NCBI RefSeq assembly: GCF_025567315.1
Contig: NZ_JAOQJE010000001.1
Coordinates: 186,001-250,000 of the forward strand
Source of the DNA: Agathobaculum ammoniilyticum
GTDB taxonomy: Bacteria > Bacillota > Clostridia > Oscillospirales > Butyricicoccaceae
Reading direction: 5' to 3'
Length of the DNA: 64,000 nucleotides
Position numbers and translations under genes: made by a program
Notes under the pieces: generated by a model
Databases searched by the model: none
What the model saw: only the letters and a program-made list of their open reading frames with translations
Told to the model about the DNA's origin: nothing
Part shown: one piece after another, positions 41,988-48,746 of the stretch
Layout: each line of letters starts with the position of its first letter
How positions within the stretch are numbered: the stretch's first letter is position 1

Positions 41988-42950
41988 TTATTTGCGCTTG
42001 ATGGTCTCCTTGGCGGCTGCGACGATATCCTCCACCGTCATGCCAAAAATCCCCTTCAAATAATCGATGGAACCGACTTCGCCAAAGCGGTCCTGCACGC
42101 CGATGCGCTTCATCGGAACCGGGCAATGCTCGCCAACCACCTCAGCCACAGCAGAACCAAGGCCGTTGATGACATTATGGTTCTCTACTGTCACGATCGC
42201 GCCGGTCTTCTGTGCGGCGGCAACAATCGCCTCAACGTCGAGCGGCTTCCAGGTGAACATATTCAGAACCTTGGCGGAAATGCCTTCCTTTGCCAGGATC
42301 TCGGCAGCCTTGATGGTATCCGTGGTGCAGTAGCCGGAAGTGATCAGCGTGACATCACTGCCATCTCGCAGCTCGACCGCCTTGCCAATTTCAAAGGTAG
42401 AGCCATCCTCGAAAACCTTGTCCACAACCTTACGGGTGATGCGGATATAGAATACGCCGTACATATCCTTAGTCTGACGCATCAAATCGGCCAGCATGAC
42501 CGAATCGGTAGGCTCAAGCAGAGTGACCTCCGGAATTGTGCGCATCAGGCCCATGTCCTCAATCGGCATATGGGTGCCGCCATTGTAGGAAGCGGTGACG
42601 CCGGCGTCCGAACCGATCATGCGCACATTGAGCTTTGCGTAGGCAGCGGAGATGTAAACCTGGTCAATGACACGGCGTGCGGCGAACGGACCGAAAGTAT
42701 GTGTGAACGGCTTGAGGCCGACCGCAGACGCGCCCGCGGCGACGCCGATCATATTTGCTTCCTGGATGCCGCAGTCAATGCAGCGGTCCGGATACTTTTC
42801 TCCGAAACCGACCATGCCAATGGAGTTGATAACGTCGCAGTCAAAGTATACGACGGCATCGTCCTTTGCGGCCATCTCTTCCATGGTGTCCGCAAAGGTC
42901 TTTTTCATCTCGACCTCTTCGGGACGAATCTCTTTAACAACTTTGTACAT
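41988..42950 (-). CDS. Transketolase, C-terminal half
   Basis: C-terminal half of a split transketolase (320 aa): the pyrimidine-binding domain of the thiamine-diphosphate site and the C-terminal domain. Motifs: VVYFDCDVINSIGMVGFGEK, DCGIQEANMIGVAAGASAVG (catalytic Glu in IQEANM) and FGPFAARRVIDQV. It must pair with the N-terminal half encoded four bases upstream. Transfers two-carbon units between sugar phosphates. Start ATG at 42950 has GAGGG eight bases upstream; the longer frame overlaps its partner. Confidence 0.93.
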   Translation of the reverse strand: MYKVVKEIRPEEVEMKKTFADTMEEMAAKDDAVVYFDCDVINSIGMVGFGEKYPDRCIDCGIQEANMIGVAAGASAVGLKPFTHTFGPFAARRVIDQVYISAAYAKLNVRMIGSDAGVTASYNGGTHMPIEDMGLMRTIPEVTLLEPTDSVMLADLMRQTKDMYGVFYIRITRKVVDKVFEDGSTFEIGKAVELRDGSDVTLITSGYCTTDTIKAAEILAKEGISAKVLNMFTWKPLDVEAIVAAAQKTGAIVTVENHNVINGLGSAVAEVVGEHCPVPMKRIGVQDRFGEVGSIDYLKGIFGMTVEDIVAAAKETIKRK

Positions 42951-42954
42951 GCGA

Positions 42955-43797
42955 TTAACCCTCACTTTCCAGCTTTGCGATCTTAGCGTCCAGTTCCTTG
43001 ATGGCAGCCTCGTAATCCTCTTCCGGGAAACGGACGAAATGGTTGTAGAAAGTATCGGCAAAGCAGCAATCCTTGCCCTTGATCGTATTGAGAACGATCA
43101 TCGAGGGCTTGTCAGCAACCTTTTTTGCTTCCTCGATCGCGGCGACGATAGCGGGGATATCGTGGCCGTCAACCTCCTGGGAATGCCAGCCGAAGTCCTC
43201 AAACTTCTGACGGAGGTCGCCCAGATCGCAGATGTCCTTGGTATATCCATCAAGCTGCTTTTTGTTGTAATCAACAAAGCCGATCAAGTGGCCGAGCTTC
43301 TTGGTCGCTGCGAACAGCGCCGCCTCCCAAACCTGGCCTTCGTCGCACTCGCCGTCGCCGAGTATGGTATAAACATAGTTCGGCTTTTTCTGATACTGCA
43401 TGCCCCAGGCAATGCCGACTGCGGCGGATACGCCCTGGCCAAGCGAGCCGGTCGTCATATCAATACCGGGCGTGCGGTTGCGGTCGCAGTGGGAGGGGAG
43501 GCGGGTGCCTTCCTTATTCAGCGTATCCAGCTCGTCCTCGGGGAAATAGCCCATCAGTGCCAGCGTGCCGTAAACTGCGGGACCGCAATGGCCTTTGGAT
43601 ACGACCAGCCAGTCGCGCTCTTCCCACTGGGGGTTTTTCGGGTCTACCTTCATGACTTCACCATACAGCGCCGCCATCAGATCGGACATGGACATCGAGC
43701 CGCCGACATGGCCGCCGTGGAACGCGTTCATCGCGCGCAGGGCAGCTTTGCGGATCTGAGCGGCGAAGATGTTCATTTCTTTGAGACTTTTTTTCAT
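42955..43797 (-). CDS. Transketolase, N-terminal half
   Basis: N-terminal half of a split transketolase (280 aa), holding the pyrophosphate part of the thiamine-diphosphate site: ILGDGECDEGQVWEAALFA ... GFVDYNKKQLDG (GDG-x26-N motif). Substrate-site motifs HGGHVGGSMSMSDLMAALY, SKGHCGPAVYGTLA and GSLGQGVSAAVGIAWGMQY. Placed between an iron-dependent alcohol dehydrogenase gene and its partner half. No other non-oxidative pentose-phosphate gene is nearby, so a special substrate is possible. Confidence 0.93.
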   Translation of the reverse strand: MKKSLKEMNIFAAQIRKAALRAMNAFHGGHVGGSMSMSDLMAALYGEVMKVDPKNPQWEERDWLVVSKGHCGPAVYGTLALMGYFPEDELDTLNKEGTRLPSHCDRNRTPGIDMTTGSLGQGVSAAVGIAWGMQYQKKPNYVYTILGDGECDEGQVWEAALFAATKKLGHLIGFVDYNKKQLDGYTKDICDLGDLRQKFEDFGWHSQEVDGHDIPAIVAAIEEAKKVADKPSMIVLNTIKGKDCCFADTFYNHFVRFPEEDYEAAIKELDAKIAKLESEG

Positions 43798-43824
43798 TTT
43801 GCCCTCACTTCGCTTTCTTTGTTA

Positions 43825-44949
43825 TTAATATACCGACTTATAGATCTCAACCATATCTTCAATGGTGAGCGGTACATAGTTGTTATTCAGCAGACGGGTC
43901 TGGCCAGCCATGACGCCCTCTGCAAAGCCCTGGAATTCCGCATCCGAAATGCCGAATTCCTTCAGCGGCTTGCGCGGCTGAACCTGGTCGAATAACTGGA
44001 ACGCTGCCTCCAGCGCCTGATCAGCCGGAACGCCGAGCAGGTCGCCCCACATCTTTTCGAGATCGTTGATCTTGCCCACCGGCTGCTTTTCCTTGTACTT
44101 GCGGAACGTTGCCGCGAAAACAAGCTGGTTGGCTTCGCCGTGCGGGATGTGATAGCCGCCGCCGAGCGGATAGCTCAAAGCATGCACTGCGGCACAGCCC
44201 GCCGAGCAGAACGCAAGGCCTGCGAAGTTGGAAGCGTTGATAAACTCCTGCGCACGGTCCGTCCACTTGTCCAGGCCGTTTTTCACGATGTACTGATAGC
44301 CTTCGAAGATCAGGCGAATCGCTTCCTTGGAGAACAGCTCGGAAACCGGACTGGCCTTGGGGGAGAGGTAGGACTCAGTCGCATGGATAAGCGCATCGAT
44401 CGACGAAGTAGCAAAGAACTTATACGGCAGGCCGGAAATCAGCTCCGGAATCAGCACAGATTTTGCGGGGAACATCAGAGGGCTGTTCAGGCCGCGCTTG
44501 GTGTGCAGGCTGGACAACTCGACGGCACAGGCGTTCGTCACTTCGGAACCGGTGCCACAGGTAGTCGGGATTGCATATACCTCATAGATGCGGGTGGGCT
44601 TCTCTGCGTCCGGACTCAGGTCGAACAGATCCTCGGTCTTGTTGGAGGAAACATGCAGGGAGCACATCTTCGCAATATCGATGACCGAGCCGCCGCCGAC
44701 CGCAATCAGGCGCTTGACACCAGCCGGAATTGCCTTTTTAATTTCATCAACCATCTCGGTGGTCGGCTCGCCCTTGCCATACGCCTCGATGAAAAGGGAG
44801 CCGCAGTTGGGGTTGAGCGGCTTGACATACTGGTTGTACAGGAATTCATTTGTTAAAATAAAATCCTCTGCACCGACATTTTCTCCTTCCATAAATTCCT
44901 GAAAGGAATCATGGTAGACGATGTCGGCATACATCTTGAATTCTTTCAT
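43825..44949 (-). CDS. Iron-containing (group III) alcohol dehydrogenase
   Basis: Fe-ADH family oxidoreductase (374 aa). NAD(P)-binding motif AVGGGSVIDIAKMCSL; metal ligands in SSIDALIHATESYLS (Asp, His), VHALSYPLGG (His) and YHIPHGEANQLVF (His). It resembles 4-hydroxybutyrate dehydrogenase-like members. First gene of an operon with both transketolase halves, so it may reduce or oxidise an aldehyde or sugar made by them. Substrate unknown. GGAGGG lies seven bases before the ATG and a promoter about 155 bases upstream gives a long leader. Confidence 0.9.
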   Translation of the reverse strand: MKEFKMYADIVYHDSFQEFMEGENVGAEDFILTNEFLYNQYVKPLNPNCGSLFIEAYGKGEPTTEMVDEIKKAIPAGVKRLIAVGGGSVIDIAKMCSLHVSSNKTEDLFDLSPDAEKPTRIYEVYAIPTTCGTGSEVTNACAVELSSLHTKRGLNSPLMFPAKSVLIPELISGLPYKFFATSSIDALIHATESYLSPKASPVSELFSKEAIRLIFEGYQYIVKNGLDKWTDRAQEFINASNFAGLAFCSAGCAAVHALSYPLGGGYHIPHGEANQLVFAATFRKYKEKQPVGKINDLEKMWGDLLGVPADQALEAAFQLFDQVQPRKPLKEFGISDAEFQGFAEGVMAGQTRLLNNNYVPLTIEDMVEIYKSVY

Positions 44950-45101
44950 GGGGTATCCCTCCTATAAAATTTGCAGTACATGCGTGTGTAAGCGCAAAAT
45001 CGCTCGCGGGAACGGTGCCGGACGCGGCAAAAAGAAAAGCTGCTCTAATGCGCTCGGTGCAGTGGCAGCCGCTGAAATAACATTTTGTGCTTTACATGGT
45101 C

Positions 45102-45129
45102 ACTATACCACATTCCATGGCAAAGTCAA
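45102..45129 (-). promoter_or_regulatory. Predicted promoter of the Fe-ADH/transketolase operon
   Basis: Minus strand TTGACT, 16 bases, TATAGT. Leader to the start codon is about 145 bases; I recognise no riboswitch in it. Confidence 0.65.
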
Positions 45130-45344
45130 TCCTAAAAAATAAAATTTAATGAAATTCGGTATTATGTCCAGAGCGGGGGATTGTAAATTTGACAGTCTGC
45201 ACAAAAAACAAAGACAAAAAATGACGCATACCAGTCCAATATGGCTTCGGGAACGGTTTTATACGAAATAAACGAAAGAATTTCAAGGAAAATATACAAT
45301 TCCCACAAAAACAAAACCGGCGACGAAAAGTTTTGAAAATTCTA
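45130..45344. other. AT-rich intergenic stretch, nothing recognised
   Basis: About 215 bases rich in A runs between two outward-reading promoters. I find no open reading frame with a ribosome-binding site, no RNA family and no repeat of note. Confidence 0.5.
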
Positions 45345-45373
45345 TTGACATTCCGGTCTGTTGCGTTTATAGT
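45345..45373 (+). promoter_or_regulatory. Strong promoter with no assigned gene
   Basis: TTGACA, 17 bases, TATAGT. The transcript would run about 155 bases to the terminator at 45536 without a convincing coding region. Confidence 0.65.
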
Positions 45374-45375
45374 TT

Positions 45376-45416
45376 GTCACGGTAACCGAACCAAATTAGT
45401 ACGCGGTCACGGTACC
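45376..45416. repeat. Two GTCACGGTA boxes 30 bases apart
   Basis: GTCACGGTAACCG at 45376 and GTCACGGTACC at 45406, exactly 30 bases (three helix turns) apart, directly after the unassigned promoter. Each contains a short palindrome (CGGTAACCG; GGTACC). Candidate operators. Confidence 0.5.
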
Positions 45417-45536
45417 AAATGCGGCAAAATACCGTAATTACTAAAATTTTGCCACAAAAAAACCCTCTTACTTTCTCTCTTAAAAACAGAAAAGCCCAAA
45501 GGACAGAATTGTGCCTTTGGGCTTTTCTGTTTTACT
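45380..45536 (+). ncRNA. Possible small RNA (hypothesis)
   Basis: Between the unassigned promoter and the terminator the sequence offers one internal stem, GGCAAAAT (45423-45430) with ATTTTGCC (45446-45453), and then the terminator hairpin. The only open frame (45419-45625) lacks a ribosome-binding site and runs through the terminator. A short RNA would fit; no family is recognised. Confidence 0.3.
45484..45536. terminator. Bidirectional intrinsic terminator beside dapB
   Basis: Nineteen-base stem AAACAGAAAAGCCCAAAGG/CCTTTGGGCTTTTCTGTTT, 11-base loop, T tracts on both strands. It ends the asd-dapA-dapB transcript and any transcript from 45.37 kb. Confidence 0.88.
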
Positions 45537-45548
45537 TTTGCAGGGAAA

Positions 45549-46325
45549 TTAGGGAAATTCAATATTGCGGGCTGCAATCACATCGTTCATATCGTATATC
45601 CCAGGCTTTTGGCAACCGACCATAAAGGCGGCTGCATCAACAGCGCCAACCGCAAAAACCTCGCGGGAGAGGGCGGTATGCTTGATCTCGATGATTTCGT
45701 CCCGTCCGCAGAACAAAACGGTATGTTCGCCAACAATCGTACCGCCGCGGATCGCAGATATACCGATTTCATGCGCAGGACGCTTTTCGCGGCGTTGGTG
45801 GCGGTCGTACACATAGGTGGCGTTATAGGGAAGCGCTCCTGCCACGGCATCGGCAAGCATCAGAGCCGTGCCGGAGGGCGCGTCAAGCTTCTGGTTATGA
45901 TGCTTTTCGATGATCTCCACATCATATTGATCGCCTAAAATAGAGGCGGCTTCGCGAAGGAGAGCGGTCATCAGGTTGATACCGATCGACATATTGCCGG
46001 AGCGGAACACGGGGATTTTAGCCGCCGCGCTGCGGATCCGGTCGAGTTGCTCTCCGGTATGGCCGGTGGTGCAGATTACAACCGGAAGATGGTGCTTTTC
46101 ACAATACGCCAGCAGATGTTCCGTGCTGGAAGCATTGGAGAAATCGATGATTACATCACAGTCAAGCGTACACTCAAAGGGGTCGGAAAAAACCGGAAAA
46201 TCCGCATATTTTGCCGTATTGACATCAAAACCGGCAACAATCTGCATCGTATTACGGCTGGCGACAATATCGGCGATCACACGGCCCATCCGGCCGCTGC
46301 AGCCGGAAAGCGCGATTTTTAACAT
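45549..46325 (-). CDS. dapB: 4-Hydroxy-tetrahydrodipicolinate reductase
   Basis: DapB (258 aa), second committed step of the diaminopimelate/lysine route. Nucleotide-binding motif ALSGCSGRMGRVIADIV; the substrate motif is EIIEKHHNQKLDAPSGTALML; IGISAIRGGTIVGEHTVLF follows. Last gene of asd-dapA-dapB under lysine riboswitch control. It starts about 20 bases after dapA. Confidence 0.96.
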   Translation of the reverse strand: MLKIALSGCSGRMGRVIADIVASRNTMQIVAGFDVNTAKYADFPVFSDPFECTLDCDVIIDFSNASSTEHLLAYCEKHHLPVVICTTGHTGEQLDRIRSAAAKIPVFRSGNMSIGINLMTALLREAASILGDQYDVEIIEKHHNQKLDAPSGTALMLADAVAGALPYNATYVYDRHQRREKRPAHEIGISAIRGGTIVGEHTVLFCGRDEIIEIKHTALSREVFAVGAVDAAAFMVGCQKPGIYDMNDVIAARNIEFP

Positions 46326-46345
46326 CTTTTCAAAACTCCTTTAAT

Positions 46346-47251
46346 TTATAACTCGATCCGGCAGCCCACAGCCGCAAGCTCGCGCTGAATATAAGCGGTG
46401 TGCTCTTCACTAGGCTCGACAAGCGGAAGGCGCAGCGGCCCAGGATTCCAGCCCAACAGCTCCATAGCCTTCTTGACGGGGATCGGGTTGACTTCACAGA
46501 ACAATGCGTCGATCAGGTTGTGGTACTTGAGCTGCATGGCAGCGGCTTCCGGATAGCGGTTTTCAAAGCACAGCTGCGTCAGGTCATGCGTTTCCTGCGG
46601 GGCAACGTTGGAAAGGACCGAGATGACGCCCTTGCCTCCCAGCGCCATCATGGGGACAATTTGGTCGTCGTTACCCGACCAGACGTTAAGGTCACCCCCG
46701 CATTTTGCCATGGTTTCGGCAAGAAGCGTGAAATTGCCGGATGCGGCTTTGATGCCGTTGATGTTCGGATGCTTGGAAAGCTCAAGCAGCGTGTCTGCCG
46801 TAAAGCATACGCCGGTCCGGCTGGGAACGTTGTAGAGAATGATCGGCAGGTCGCAGCTGTCGGCAATCGCAGTGTAGTGGGCGAGAAGGCCCCGCTGCGT
46901 CGTCTTGTTATAATAAGGGGTAACAGAAAGGCCGCCTTCGGCGCCACACTCCTTGGCAAACCTGGTCAGTTCGACTGCATAATCCGTGTGGTTCGAACCG
47001 ACGCCGGCAATAACGGGAACCCTGTGGTTGACATACTCGCAGCACCAGGCGAGAACCTCGCGATGCTCCTTGTCGTGCAGGGCGGATGATTCGCCCGTTG
47101 TGCCGCAGACAATGATGGCGTCCGTGCCATGCGCGATCTGATAGTCGATGATGCGTCCGAATTCGTCATAATTTACCGCACCATTCGCCTTGAACGGTGT
47201 AATGATCGCAACACCGGCACCGGTAAAAACAGGCTTTTTCATAATTGTCAT
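46346..47251 (-). CDS. dapA: 4-Hydroxy-tetrahydrodipicolinate synthase
   Basis: DapA (301 aa), condensing pyruvate with aspartate semialdehyde. Motifs: VAIITPFKANGAVNYDEF, CGTTGESSALHDKEH, the tyrosine in YNVPSRTGV and the Schiff-base lysine in GIKAASGNF. The start is uncertain: AAGGAGG is three bases before ATG 47251 and twelve before ATG 47242 (MKKPVFTG). I list the longer form. Eight bases separate it from asd. Confidence 0.95.
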   Translation of the reverse strand: MTIMKKPVFTGAGVAIITPFKANGAVNYDEFGRIIDYQIAHGTDAIIVCGTTGESSALHDKEHREVLAWCCEYVNHRVPVIAGVGSNHTDYAVELTRFAKECGAEGGLSVTPYYNKTTQRGLLAHYTAIADSCDLPIILYNVPSRTGVCFTADTLLELSKHPNINGIKAASGNFTLLAETMAKCGGDLNVWSGNDDQIVPMMALGGKGVISVLSNVAPQETHDLTQLCFENRYPEAAAMQLKYHNLIDALFCEVNPIPVKKAMELLGWNPGPLRLPLVEPSEEHTAYIQRELAAVGCRIEL

Positions 47252-47259
47252 ACTCCTCC

Positions 47260-48342
47260 TTATCGGTCCATATAGCCTTCGGCGCACAATAACTCGGCCA
47301 TTAATACGGCACCGCCCGCTGCGCCGCGCAGGGTATTATGTGACAGGCTCACAAATTTATAGTCGTACAGGGCGTCCTCGCGCAGCCGGCCGATCGAAAC
47401 GCCCATGCCGTTCTCCAGGTCGCGGTCGAGCCTGGTCTGGGGCCGGTCGTCCTCTTCGAAATAGGTCAGGAAATGCGCGGGGGCAGAGGGAAGCGCGAGC
47501 TCCTGCGCACGGCCCTGATAGCCACGCCAGCGCGCAATCATTTCTTCCTTGGCGGGTTTGTTTTTGAATTTGACGAACGCTGCCGCCATATGACCGTCCG
47601 AGCATGCCACGCGCAGGCATTGTGCGGTGATAACAGGGGAGGAGGCAGGCTCGATATGGTCACCTGCGACGCGGCCCCACACCTTCATCGGCTCTTTTTC
47701 ACTTTTTTCTTCCTCGCCGCCGATGTAGGGGATAACGTTATCAACCATTTCGCGCCAGCTCTCGAAGGTTTTGCCGGCGCCGGAAATTGCCTGATAGGTG
47801 CAGACGGCAACCTCGGTCGGCTCAAAATCCAGCAGGGCGGAAAGGGCGGGTACATAGCTCTGAATCGAACAATTGGACTTGACTGCGATAAAGCCGCGCT
47901 TTGTCCCCAAGCGCTTGCGCTGCGCCGGAATGATCGCCGCATGCGCCGCGTTGATTTCCGGAATGATCATCGGCACATCGGGCGTCATGCGGTGAGCCGA
48001 ATTGTTCGAGCAGACCGGACACTCCAGCTTTGCGTATTTTTCCTCCAGCGCACGGATCTCATCCTTTTTCATGTCCACAGCGCAGAAAATAAAATCCACC
48101 TTGGCGGCGATCTCCTCCGCGTCTTCCGTTGCGTCGTACATCACCATGTCCTTGAACTTTTCCGGCATCGGCGCGGTCATCTTCCAGCGGCCCGCGCAGG
48201 CTTCCTCATAAGTTTTGCCGCGGTTTCGGCCGGACGCCGCAAGCGCGGCGACCTCAAACCAAGGATGGTTTTCCAGCAGCAGGGAAAAACGCTGCCCGAC
48301 CATGCCGGTCGCACCGACGATGCCAACTTTGTAATGCTTCAT
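47260..48342 (-). CDS. asd: Aspartate-semialdehyde dehydrogenase
   Basis: ASADH (360 aa) of the longer archaeal/fungal-like subgroup. NADP motif VGIVGATGMVGQRFSLLLE; active-site cysteine in VKSNCSIQSYVPAL; GAGKTFESWREMVDNVIPY; catalytic histidine region SDGHMAAAFVKF. It makes the branch-point compound used by DapA and by Hom in the other operon. ATG at 48342; a GTG two codons upstream has better spacing from GGGAGG and may be the true start. The lysine riboswitch lies just upstream. Confidence 0.95.
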   Translation of the reverse strand: MKHYKVGIVGATGMVGQRFSLLLENHPWFEVAALAASGRNRGKTYEEACAGRWKMTAPMPEKFKDMVMYDATEDAEEIAAKVDFIFCAVDMKKDEIRALEEKYAKLECPVCSNNSAHRMTPDVPMIIPEINAAHAAIIPAQRKRLGTKRGFIAVKSNCSIQSYVPALSALLDFEPTEVAVCTYQAISGAGKTFESWREMVDNVIPYIGGEEEKSEKEPMKVWGRVAGDHIEPASSPVITAQCLRVACSDGHMAAAFVKFKNKPAKEEMIARWRGYQGRAQELALPSAPAHFLTYFEEDDRPQTRLDRDLENGMGVSIGRLREDALYDYKFVSLSHNTLRGAAGGAVLMAELLCAEGYMDR

Positions 48343-48402
48343 TTCCACATTGTCCTCCCCAAAATTACAAATCGTTGGATAATTTCCGCCAACACGGCAA
48401 TA

Positions 48403-48429
48403 AAGAAAAAAACCGGTTGAAAAACCGGT
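48403..48429 (-). terminator. Riboswitch-controlled terminator
   Basis: Minus strand ACCGGTT-TTTC-AACCGGT followed by a T run, between the lysine riboswitch and asd. Lysine binding is expected to favour this hairpin. Confidence 0.85.
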
Positions 48430-48478
48430 ATGATCTATACTATAATAGAAAAAGCGGACAATCCGTATTCTTCTAAAA

Positions 48479-48655
48479 AGGATAGCTCTCCACCGGCATT
48501 GCTGCTGATGACAGACGCAGGGATGTTTTCCTCGACGTCCAGCCCGCCCTGCCGTAACAAGGAGAAGGCTTCGGCGGCAGACCCTTTCTCGTCTGATCAA
48601 ACGGGGTTACGGCCCCTTCCAGACGATACTGATGAAAACCGCGCCTCTATCGTAG
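48479..48655 (-). promoter_or_regulatory. Lysine riboswitch (L box)
   Basis: Minus strand shows the class signature in order: GATAGAGGCGCGG, CATCAGTATCG, GGAAGGGGCC, GCCGAAGCC, GTCATCAGCAGC and CCGGTGGAGAGCTATC. The P1 stem pairs GATAG with CTATC. A promoter precedes it and a T-run hairpin follows, so it should end transcription before asd when lysine is plentiful. Confidence 0.93.
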
Positions 48656-48679
48656 TGACGGAATATACATATCGACTTT

Positions 48680-48708
48680 ATTTTAGAATATGGTCTGTTA
48701 TTTGTCAA
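48680..48708 (-). promoter_or_regulatory. Promoter of the lysine-riboswitch operon
   Basis: Minus strand TTGACA, 17 bases, TAAAAT; predicted start just before the riboswitch. Confidence 0.75.
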
Positions 48709-48746
48709 TAGAAGCCAGAAGAAATTAATAGGAGGACTTTAATGAA

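Noticed and set aside
42667..43995. 442-codon plus-strand frame opposite the transketolase genes
   Set aside because: Shadow of strongly conserved transketolase coding sequence.
44950..45095. Riboswitch in the long leader of the Fe-ADH operon
   Set aside because: No recognised class signature and no terminator-antiterminator pair in the leader.
45419..45625. 68-codon plus-strand frame after the unassigned promoter
   Set aside because: No ribosome-binding site, low-complexity start, and it reads through a strong terminator into dapB.
48430..48711. 93-codon plus-strand frame upstream of the SpoIID gene
   Set aside because: It lies across the lysine riboswitch and its promoter on the other strand, which fully explains the sequence.
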